From an uncultured Microbacteriaceae bacterium (GTDB lineage Bacteria > Actinomycetota > Actinomycetes > Actinomycetales > Microbacteriaceae), in contig CALUAU010000043.1 of NCBI GenBank assembly GCA_943914115.1, forward strand, positions 1 to 14,638: a stretch of 14,638 nt of DNA, written 5' to 3'. The position numbers were made by a program, and so were the translations under genes. Numbering within the stretch: the stretch's first letter is position 1; every line of letters starts with the position of its first letter. Shown here piece after piece: positions 1 through 5,802 of this stretch. The notes under the pieces were generated by a model. It saw only the letters and a list, made by a program, of their open reading frames with translations, searched no databases and had not been told where the DNA came from.

Positions 1-1
1 G

Positions 2-874
2 CACATTGTCGCCGGCCTCGGCGCCGCTGCCCTGCTCGCCGACTCGTGCGACGAATGGTCGGGCACCTACATCGCGCTCTTCCAGCCCGCCGAAGAAACC
101 GCCGAGGGCGCCCGCTCGATGGTCAATGACGGCCTAGTCGACCGCATCCCCAAGCCCGATGTGGCGCTCAGCCAGCACGTGCTCACCAAGCCCGAAGCGG
201 GCAAGGTGGGCACCACCGCCGGCCCCGTTTTGTCGACTGCCGCTAGCATGCGCATCACCGTCTACGGCAAGGGCTCACACGGGTCGATGCCACACCTGGG
301 CATCGACCCGATCGTGCTCGCGTCGTCGATTGTGCTGCGCCTACAGCCGATCATCTCGCGCGAGGTGAACCCGTTCGAGATGGCCGTGGTCACTGTCGGC
401 AGCATCCACTCGGGCACCAAGGCGAACATCATCCCCGCCGAGGCCGAGCTGCAGCTGAACATCCGCGCCTATAGCGAACAGGTGCGCGACCAGATCACCG
501 CCGCCATCAAACGCGTCGTCAACGCCGAGTGCGAAGCATCCAACGCCACCGCCCCGGCGAAGATCGAGGTGTTCGACGAATACCCGCTAACTAACAACGA
601 CCCCGAGGTGAACGAGCGGGTAACCGCCGCGATGATCAAGTACCTCGGCGCCGACCGCGTAGAGAAGCTCGATCCAGTCACCGCTTCGGAAGACTTCAGC
701 ATCGTGCCTACCGCCTTCGGCGTGCCCTACACCTACTGGGGCTTCGGTGGCTTCACCCCCGACCAGCAGGTGTTTCCCAACCACAACCCCGCATTCGCTC
801 CGGCCATGCAGCCCACGCTGCGCACCGGCACCGAGGCCGCAACCGTCGCCGTCCTCTCCTATCTCGCAAAGTGA
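2..874 (+). CDS. M20D family amidohydrolase / metallopeptidase (5' end missing)
   Basis: The reading frame is open from base 2 to the TGA at 872-874, giving 290 visible residues; the start lies outside the window. It belongs to the M20D group (IAA-amino acid hydrolase, hippurate hydrolase, AbgB-like), which cleaves amide bonds of N-acyl amino acids with a two-metal site. The first visible residues, HIVAGLGAAALL, fit the end of the family's GHDxHxA metal motif. FQPAEE, the SQHV histidine, ASEDFS and the C-terminal HNPAF supply the other expected ligands. GKGSHGSMP lies in the inserted lid/dimerisation domain. No signal peptide can be judged. The MFS transporter gene starts 7 bp after the stop, so the two are probably co-transcribed and the transporter may move the substrate or product. 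Family is sure; substrate is unknown. Confidence 0.9.
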   Translation, partial: HIVAGLGAAALLADSCDEWSGTYIALFQPAEETAEGARSMVNDGLVDRIPKPDVALSQHVLTKPEAGKVGTTAGPVLSTAASMRITVYGKGSHGSMPHLGIDPIVLASSIVLRLQPIISREVNPFEMAVVTVGSIHSGTKANIIPAEAELQLNIRAYSEQVRDQITAAIKRVVNAECEASNATAPAKIEVFDEYPLTNNDPEVNERVTAAMIKYLGADRVEKLDPVTASEDFSIVPTAFGVPYTYWGFGGFTPDQQVFPNHNPAFAPAMQPTLRTGTEAATVAVLSYLAK

Positions 875-881
875 GGCACTC

Positions 882-2516
882 ATGACAACCGCAACCGTTC
901 AAGAGAAATCCGGTTACCAGGGCACCGAGAAACTGCTCTGGGGTATCGTCCTCGCGGTGGTGACCTTCTGGCTGTTCGCCGGCTCGGCAGCCACCGTCGC
1001 CCCCGAGATCGACAAGAGCATTAACGCCGGCGGCCAGATGTTCGTCGACCCCGCCGCGCTCAACCTGGCCGTGTCGATCACCGGTCTAATGTCGGGTCTG
1101 TTCATCGTGTTTGCCGGTGGTCTTGCCGACCGCGTCGGCCGCGTGAAGGTCACCCTGATCGGTATCGTCCTCAACATCGTCGGCTCGCTGCTGCTCGTGT
1201 TCGCCGCCGGTGGGCTCGCGCTGCCACTGCTGCTGGTGGGCCGTTCGCTACAGGGTCTGGCTGCCGCCTGCATCATGCCCGCCTCAATGGCGCTGGTGAA
1301 GGAGTACTGGGAGGGCCCCGCGCGTCAGCGTGCCGTGTCGATGTGGTCGATCGGTTCGTGGGGTGGTTCGGGGCTGGCCGCTATCTTCGGTGGCACCATG
1401 GTCCGTTTCGTTGGCTGGCAGGGTATCTTCATCGCCTCAGCCGCGATTGCTGCCGTCGCCTTCCTGATGATTCTCGGCACCCCCGAAAGCAAGGTCGCCG
1501 TCGACCCGAACAAGCCGCGCAAGGCCTTCGACTTCGTCGGCCTAATCCTGTTCGTGATCGGCACGCTGGCGATGATGATCGTGCTGCTGTTTGGTTCGGC
1601 CCTCGGCTGGGCCAGCCTCACGGTGATCCTGCTCGCGGTGGTTGCCATCGTCGCCTACGTGGCGTTCGCGTTCTGGGAGCGCCGCAAGTCGAACCCGTTC
1701 ATCGACTTCGCGCTGTTCAAGAACTCCACCTTCACCGGTGCGACGATCTCGAACTTCCTGGTGAACGGCACCATCGGTATGCTCATTATTAGCCAGCAGG
1801 TCATCCAGATGGCCGGCTGTAAGGTCGAGGTCGCCCCCGGCGCCACCTGCCCCGACGGGCAAAACTGGACCGCCTTCGAAGCTGGTCTGCTCTCGCTCGG
1901 CTACGGTGTGGTGATCATCGCGTTCATCCGTGTGGGTGAGAAGCTGCTGCAGAAGTTCGGCCCCCGCAAGCCGATGCTCTGGGGCACCATGATCACCATC
2001 GTCGCCTGCTTGTTGCTGATGATGACCCACCTGCTGATCGGCCAGTATGTGATCCTCGCGATCATCGCCTACTGTCTGTTCGGTCTCGGCCTCGCGTTCT
2101 ACGCCACTCCGTCGACGGATGCAGCCCTCTCGAACCTACCCTCCGACCAGGTGGGTGCCGGTTCGGGTATCTACAAGATGGCATCGTCGCTCGGCGGCGC
2201 CATCGGTACCGCCATCTCGCTCGCCGTTTACTACGGCCTGCGCGACACCACGGTGCCACACCTCGGTATCTCGTTCGAAGGTCGCACCGACAACGTGTCG
2301 ATCCGTATGGCGGCACTGGTTGCCCTCGGCGTGAGCCTCGTGTTCCTGCTGCTGACTATCGTGTCGATCGTCACCACCATTCCGAAGCAGAATGGCCGCG
2401 TCGACCCGAAGCCGCAGCCCGAGCCAAACCAGCTCTCCGACGCGAACCTGATCGAGTGCCCCACCTGCGGTGGTGAGGGGTACATCCACAACCCCGAAGC
2501 ACACGCCAAAGCGTAG
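882..2516 (+). CDS. MFS transporter, DHA2-like, with C-terminal CPTCGGEG tail
   Basis: A 544-residue integral membrane transporter. ATG at 882 is preferred because a GAGG-type ribosome site overlaps the upstream stop and the cytosolic N-terminus is normal there; the frame is open further upstream only inside the M20D gene. Motif A appears as GGLADRVGRVKV (about residues 79-90), followed by GRSLQGLAAACIMPASMALV, typical of proton-driven drug:H+ antiporters. The number of hydrophobic segments suggests 14 helices (DHA2), though I counted by eye. The motif C region (GSGLAAIFGG, 162-171) lacks the usual proline. A loop at about 313-323 has two cysteines ten residues apart and may be outward-facing. 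The tail after the last helix (residues 501-544) is hydrophilic, proline-rich and ends with CPTCGGEGYI. Substrate cannot be told; pairing with an amidohydrolase favours an amide, peptide or its product. Confidence 0.88.
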   Translation: MTTATVQEKSGYQGTEKLLWGIVLAVVTFWLFAGSAATVAPEIDKSINAGGQMFVDPAALNLAVSITGLMSGLFIVFAGGLADRVGRVKVTLIGIVLNIVGSLLLVFAAGGLALPLLLVGRSLQGLAAACIMPASMALVKEYWEGPARQRAVSMWSIGSWGGSGLAAIFGGTMVRFVGWQGIFIASAAIAAVAFLMILGTPESKVAVDPNKPRKAFDFVGLILFVIGTLAMMIVLLFGSALGWASLTVILLAVVAIVAYVAFAFWERRKSNPFIDFALFKNSTFTGATISNFLVNGTIGMLIISQQVIQMAGCKVEVAPGATCPDGQNWTAFEAGLLSLGYGVVIIAFIRVGEKLLQKFGPRKPMLWGTMITIVACLLLMMTHLLIGQYVILAIIAYCLFGLGLAFYATPSTDAALSNLPSDQVGAGSGIYKMASSLGGAIGTAISLAVYYGLRDTTVPHLGISFEGRTDNVSIRMAALVALGVSLVFLLLTIVSIVTTIPKQNGRVDPKPQPEPNQLSDANLIECPTCGGEGYIHNPEAHAKA

Positions 2517-2519
2517 CCG

Positions 2520-2553
2520 GTGCGGGTGCGATCACTCCCGGTCGCGCCCGCAC
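2520..2553 (+). terminator. Hairpin after the MFS gene, probable terminator
   Basis: Four bases after the MFS stop, GTGCGGGTGCGA (2520-2531) can pair with TCGCGCCCGCAC (2542-2553) around a 10-nt loop. The 12-bp stem has one U.G wobble in RNA made from the + strand; on the - strand the same position is a C/A mismatch, so it fits + transcription better. No clear U-tract follows, which is common for actinobacterial terminators but lowers certainty. The HAD gene converges on it from the other side. Confidence 0.6.
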
Positions 2554-2566
2554 ACCGCTCCCCTTG

Positions 2567-2611
2567 CCCTGCTAGTTCATTTGTCTAGCGAGTTCACTGT
2601 CTAGTGAGTTC
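2567..2611. repeat. Short 16-bp tandem repeat between convergent genes
   Basis: GTCTAGCGAGTTC (2583-2595) and GTCTAGTGAGTTC (2599-2611) are direct copies 16 bp apart with one mismatch. A degraded third copy (CTAG..TTCATT) precedes them at about 2572-2580. The repeat ends two bases short of the HAD gene's TAA (2613-2615). It codes for nothing obvious; slippage duplication is the simplest origin. Confidence 0.55.
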
Positions 2612-2612
2612 G

Positions 2613-3488
2613 TTAGCCAGCGCCACGAGCGCGCGCCCACTGCCCACCGAGCAGGTGGTTTAGCACCTGCACAACCCCAGCCTCTTCGTTGTTCGGTGCC
2701 AGGAAGCGCGCGCTCGCAGCGATTTCTGGGTGGGCGTTCGCCATCGCAAACGACCAGTCGGCAGCTCCAATGAGCTCACGGTCGTTAAGCCAGTCACCGA
2801 ACGCCACGGTCTGGGCCGGTGTAATGCCCAGCTGCCGCTGTAGCTCCCGCAGCGCGGCGCCCTTGTTCACCGCCGGTTCCATCAGATCAATCCAGTGCAG
2901 TGACGACACCACGACGCGCAGCTGCTGTTCGTGAGCGGCAAACAGTGGCGCCACCGCCTCGGCGCTTTCAAAGCTGTACACCGCGATCTTGAGCACCTGG
3001 TCGTCGATTGTCGCCAGATCGTCAACCACTTCGTAGTCGATGTAGTAGCGCGCAACCTGCTCGACAAACGCGTCGTCGGCGCGTTCAATGTAGGCGGTTC
3101 GGTGACCGCACACCACCACCCCGAGATCGTGCCCGCTGGCAGCTTGGCGCGCGGTGGCGATCACCCCGGTGACCAGTGCCCGGTCGAGGCTGGTGGCAGC
3201 CACCACGTTGCCGGCGTGGGCAACCCAATTGCCGTTGTCGGCGATCACCGTTAATGGCCAGTCGAGGGCAGCGAAGTGGTCGAGCAGCGTGGCGTACTGA
3301 CGTCCGCTGGCCGGCACTACCGCCACACCGAGCTCGTGCAGATGTCGGGCCAGCGGCCAGAACTCGTCGGGGATGCTGTAGTCGTTGCGCAGCAGCGTGC
3401 CATCCATATCGATTGCCACGAGTCTTGGCGCGAACCCGGCGGCGGTGAGCGCGGTCGGGGTGATCGTTTTCCAGGATGCAGCGGCCAT
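2613..3488 (-). CDS. HAD superfamily phosphatase, Cof type (subclass IIB)
   Basis: A 291-residue cytosolic hydrolase. Motif I is DMDGTLL (27-33, nucleophile Asp27), motif II the serine of SGR (61-63), motif III Lys209 and motif IV GDWLND (231-236). The long cap between motifs II and III is that of Cof/YbiV-like sugar-phosphate or nucleotide phosphatases. The frame stays open upstream to 3944, but that stretch lies antisense to the sixA-like gene and has no family resemblance. ATG at 3488 starts 26 residues before motif I and has GGGGGA upstream, so I chose it. A -10-like GACAAT ends 6 nt before that ATG (3495-3500). The physiological substrate cannot be read from sequence. Confidence 0.9.
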   Translation of the reverse strand: MAAASWKTITPTALTAAGFAPRLVAIDMDGTLLRNDYSIPDEFWPLARHLHELGVAVVPASGRQYATLLDHFAALDWPLTVIADNGNWVAHAGNVVAATSLDRALVTGVIATARQAASGHDLGVVVCGHRTAYIERADDAFVEQVARYYIDYEVVDDLATIDDQVLKIAVYSFESAEAVAPLFAAHEQQLRVVVSSLHWIDLMEPAVNKGAALRELQRQLGITPAQTVAFGDWLNDRELIGAADWSFAMANAHPEIAASARFLAPNNEEAGVVQVLNHLLGGQWARARGAG

Positions 3489-3524
3489 GAAGCCATTGTC
3501 CCCCACTTTGTCAGGGGCCCGGAA

Positions 3525-3530
3525 TACCCT
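3525..3530 (+). promoter_or_regulatory. Candidate -10 element for a leaderless sixA transcript
   Basis: TACCCT matches the actinobacterial TANNNT -10 pattern and ends exactly 6 nt before the ATG at 3537, the spacing expected if transcription starts on the A of the start codon. No Shine-Dalgarno sequence lies before that ATG, which fits leaderless translation. The match is only three key bases, so this is tentative. Confidence 0.35.
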
Positions 3531-3536
3531 CGAACT

Positions 3537-4073
3537 ATGGATGATCGGAATGTTGCCGGCGATGACCACCAGCACACGCTCGTTGTGATGCGGCACGCAA
3601 AGTCGGCGTGGCATACCGGCGCTACCGACCACGCTCGTCCGCTGAACGAGCGCGGTCTGCGTGATGCTCCAGCGGCGGGCAGGGTGCTGTCGCAACTCGG
3701 AACACCGATTGACCGAGTGCTGTGTTCGAGCGCGTTGCGCACCCGACAAACATGGGAGGGTGCCGAACGCGGTGGTGCCGGCGCCACCGAGGTGACGCAT
3801 CACGACGAGATTTACGAGTCGCATCCGGGTGAGATTCTGCACCTGGTGCAGCAGCTCGATGACCGTGTCGGCTGCGCGCTTGTGGTGGGACACTACCCCG
3901 GTGTGGCGCTGCTTGTGCAGGGGCTTGCCGAAGGCAGCGATCATCCCGGTATGGCGCAGCTCGCCGAGAAGTATCCCACCAGCGCCATATCGGTGCTGCG
4001 GTTCACCGGCAGCTGGGCAAAACTCGAAGTTGGTGGTGCCGAGCTTATCGACTTCGTTATTCCTCGCGGCTAG
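3537..4073 (+). CDS. sixA: SixA-type phosphohistidine phosphatase (histidine phosphatase family)
   Basis: A 178-residue cytosolic protein of the small SixA branch of the histidine phosphatase superfamily. SixA of E. coli removes phosphate from histidine phosphorelay or PTS proteins. VVMRHAKSAW (residues 17-26) holds the catalytic His20 in the RHAKS form typical of SixA. Other conserved pieces are SSALRTRQTW (64-73), the Glu near 94 and the second catalytic histidine in VVGHYPGV (117-124). The frame is open from 3276, but the upstream part overlaps the opposite-strand HAD gene and lacks family features, so ATG 3537 is used. The gene is divergent from the HAD gene with 48 bp between the starts. 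A 20-bp tandem duplication covers its stop codon. The partner protein is unknown. Confidence 0.9.
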   Translation: MDDRNVAGDDHQHTLVVMRHAKSAWHTGATDHARPLNERGLRDAPAAGRVLSQLGTPIDRVLCSSALRTRQTWEGAERGGAGATEVTHHDEIYESHPGEILHLVQQLDDRVGCALVVGHYPGVALLVQGLAEGSDHPGMAQLAEKYPTSAISVLRFTGSWAKLEVGGAELIDFVIPRG

Positions 4074-4095
4074 CTGTTATTCCTCGCAGCTAGCT
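4056..4095. repeat. 20-bp tandem duplication across the sixA stop codon
   Basis: Bases 4056-4075 (GTTATTCCTCGCGGCTAGCT) are followed directly by 4076-4095, identical except G to A in the GCGGC/GCAGC part. The first copy contains the last coding triplets and the TAG (4071-4073); the second lies just past the gene and would place another in-frame-like TAG region downstream. It looks like a recent duplication by replication slippage. Confidence 0.85.
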
Positions 4096-4154
4096 TGCCC
4101 TCGCGCATGCCCGCACGCACCGCGAGCCGCACGCCCGCGCGCACCCGCCGCATA

Positions 4155-4294
4155 GCATCCCCTCAGATTTTTGTTTCCTGGCTGCATCCCGGTACAGAAT
4201 TTTGTTTCCTGACTGCATACCGAAACTGAAAATTGTTTCCTGACTGCATCCGGATGCAGAAATTTGTTTCCTGGCTGCAAAACAGGCTGTTTCG
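4155..4294 (+). repeat. Four 31-bp direct repeat units (TTGTTTCCTGRCTGCA core)
   Basis: The core TTGTTTCCTGRCTGCA occurs at 4171-4186, 4202-4217, 4233-4248 and 4264-4279, so the starts are exactly 31 bp apart. R is G, A, A, G in order. The rest of each unit is less conserved but keeps a CCGG/CCGA centre and an A/T-rich end that runs into the next core. A half unit (GCATCCC..CAGATTT) precedes the first at 4155-4170. The third unit contains the perfect 16-bp palindrome CTGCATCCGGATGCAG (4244-4259); units 1 and 2 carry decayed forms of it. The region is visibly more A/T-rich than its flanks. Because 31 is not a multiple of three, it is not a coding repeat. Confidence 0.9.
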
Positions 4295-4330
4295 CCTCCA
4301 TCCGACCCTAAATCCCCTGTTTTGCAGCCA
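4272..4330. repeat. Perfect 15-bp inverted repeat at the centre of the array
   Basis: TGGCTGCAAAACAGG (4272-4286) and CCTGTTTTGCAGCCA (4316-4330) are exact reverse complements separated by 29 nt. The left arm is the end of the fourth direct unit, so the hairpin joins the left and right halves of the array. It would fold in transcripts from either converging gene and may end transcription from both sides; no U-tract follows on the + strand, so this role is uncertain. Confidence 0.8.
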
Positions 4331-4342
4331 AAATTCTGATTT

Positions 4343-4405
4343 CAGGAAACAAAAATCCGAAGCCAGGAAACAAAAATCCGAGGCCAGGAAACAAAAAACC
4401 GCGGG
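4343..4405 (-). repeat. Three 21-bp repeat units, inverted relative to the 31-bp array
   Basis: CAGGAAACAAAAA begins at 4343, 4364 and 4385, exactly 21 bp apart. The first two units differ at one base (TCCGAAGC against TCCGAGGC); the third ends ACCGCGGG. Read on the - strand the core is TTTTTGTTTCCTG, the same as in the left array. AGCCAGGAAACAAAAATC (4361-4378) is an exact 18-base reverse complement of 4166-4183. In one + frame it translates as a seven-residue repeat (RKQKSEA), but no ribosome site or start supports a gene. Confidence 0.88.
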
Positions 4406-4453
4406 CGCGCACCCACAGCGAGCAGCCCAGCAGCTACCCAGAGCACACGCTGA

Positions 4454-5770
4454 CTACTGCAATACCGGCAGGGCCGGCAGTTCGGCGCGGAACAGCCATG
4501 CTGCAAAAAGTTCGTCTATTTCGTTCGCGCCAACACCGCCATAGCGGCGGCAGTGTTCGATGAACTGTTCGCTGGTAACAAGCCCAAAAGCGTTTTCCCG
4601 AACCCAGCCCCGCAGCAGATCAAAAAACACGGTGTCGCCAACCAGTGCGCGCAGCGCGTGCAGGGTGAGCGCGCCGCGCTTGTACACCCAGTCGTCAAAC
4701 ATGTGTGCCATACCGGGGCGCGCGAGTGTCGACCCCGCAGGCACCGGTTCGAGCGATGCGTAACGCTCGGCCGCTCGTTCTTGCGCGGTGGGGCTCTCGC
4801 ACCAATTACGTTTGTGTTCTGACCACAGCCACTCGGAATAGCAGGCAAACCCCTCGTGCAGCCAGATATCGCGCAGCTGGCGCCCCGTAACGCAATTGCC
4901 AAACCATTGGTGTGACAGCTCGTGTGCCACGAGCCGCTCATTGCGCCAGGTGGGCGGGATGAAGTCGCGCCCGAACGAGCTGAGGCCCTGCGCTTCGAGC
5001 GGGATTTCCATCTCGTCGTCAATAATGACCGCGCGATACTCGGCAAACGGGTACGGGCCGTAAAGCTCGCTGAAGAAGTCGACCATCTCGGCCTGATGCG
5101 CAAAAGCCGTCTCTGCCCCAACTCGAGCGTGTGGCGAGTACACGATCGACACCGGCACCGCGGCCTGTCGCAACTCTTCCCGATAGCGCCCTATTTGCAC
5201 GGTCGCCAAATATGGCGACATCGGGCGATTCATTTCGTAGACCCAGCGCGTGTTGTCGCCAACATCGGCGCGTTCAACAAGTGAACCGTTGGCAACCACG
5301 TGGTATGCCGATGCGGTGGTGACCTGGATGCGATAGGTCGCTTTGTTCGCCGCATCGTTGTTACAGGGGAACCAGCTCGGTGCGCCCTGCGGCTGCGCAC
5401 CCACCATTGCGCCGTCGGTAAGTTCTTCCCATCCGGCTGCGCCGTGCACGCCCGGAACCGGTCGGGGGTTTCCCGAGACCAGCATTTCGAGCATCAGCGA
5501 GTCACCGGCCTGCCGCTGGCCGATCTCTATCGACACTCGGGTGGGGTTGACGAGATGTTGTGCGGGCCGACCGTCAACCAGCACTTCTGTGGTGTGCAGG
5601 CCATGCAGGTCGATATCAATTTGGCTGGTGGGTTCGCTGACGGTGATGTGCAGCCGCGCCCGCTCATCTAACCGGTTGGTTGCAAGCCGGTACTGCAGTT
5701 CGAGGTCGTAGTGCGTGACGCGATAGCGCGTGTCGCCGTGGCCGGCCAGGTATGGATCGGGAGTGTGCAT
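4454..5770 (-). CDS. Short M1 family metallo-aminopeptidase
   Basis: A 438-residue zinc aminopeptidase. HELSHQWFG (283-291) plus the glutamate of LHEGFA (306), 18 residues past the second histidine, form the HExxH-x18-E zinc site. Tyr363 in VYKRGALTLHALR fits the catalytic tyrosine region. The substrate-binding GAMEN position reads IPLEAQG, a variant resembling the LETQ form seen in short actinobacterial M1 enzymes. The protein has the N-terminal beta domain and catalytic domain but not the large C-terminal domain of PepN (about 850 residues), as usual for this subgroup. There is no signal peptide, so it probably acts in the cytosol. ATG at 5770 has AGGAG 5 nt upstream. It lies 32 bp after the secreted hydrolase gene and is probably its operon partner. 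Confidence 0.92.
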   Translation of the reverse strand: MHTPDPYLAGHGDTRYRVTHYDLELQYRLATNRLDERARLHITVSEPTSQIDIDLHGLHTTEVLVDGRPAQHLVNPTRVSIEIGQRQAGDSLMLEMLVSGNPRPVPGVHGAAGWEELTDGAMVGAQPQGAPSWFPCNNDAANKATYRIQVTTASAYHVVANGSLVERADVGDNTRWVYEMNRPMSPYLATVQIGRYREELRQAAVPVSIVYSPHARVGAETAFAHQAEMVDFFSELYGPYPFAEYRAVIIDDEMEIPLEAQGLSSFGRDFIPPTWRNERLVAHELSHQWFGNCVTGRQLRDIWLHEGFACYSEWLWSEHKRNWCESPTAQERAAERYASLEPVPAGSTLARPGMAHMFDDWVYKRGALTLHALRALVGDTVFFDLLRGWVRENAFGLVTSEQFIEHCRRYGGVGANEIDELFAAWLFRAELPALPVLQ

Positions 5771-5802
5771 GAGCGCTCCTGATGGGGTGCTGGTTAGTGC
5801 AG

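Larger units (their letters stand above)
4074..4453. other. Gene-free region between convergent genes holding the repeat array
   Basis: No supported gene lies here. In order it holds the second copy of the 20-bp duplication, a very GC-rich stretch (about 4096-4154), the direct 31-bp array, the central hairpin, the inverted 21-bp array, and another GC-rich stretch (4399-4453) up to the stop of the M1 gene. The sixA-like gene (+) and the M1 peptidase gene (-) both end into it, so it may serve as a shared transcription end. Confidence 0.8.

Noticed and set aside
3489..3944. N-terminal extension of the HAD phosphatase by 152 residues
   Set aside because: The extension is antisense to the conserved sixA-like coding sequence and has no resemblance to a HAD or other domain.
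4077..4301. A 74-codon open frame on the - strand across the repeats
   Set aside because: No ribosome site, composition set by the repeats, and the 31-bp period breaks any repeated peptide.
4155..4398. CRISPR array
   Set aside because: The period of 31 bp leaves only about 15 variable bases per unit, the units are themselves partly palindromic, half are inverted, and no cas gene is present.
4155..4398. Plasmid-type iteron origin
   Set aside because: 21-bp direct repeats resemble iterons, but there is no replication gene, no DnaA box recognised, and the surroundings look like ordinary chromosome.
4233..4544. A 103-codon open frame on the + strand with a seven-residue repeat (RKQKSEA)
   Set aside because: It arises from the 21-bp DNA repeat, has no ribosome site, runs antisense into the M1 gene and crosses 31-bp units that shift frame.
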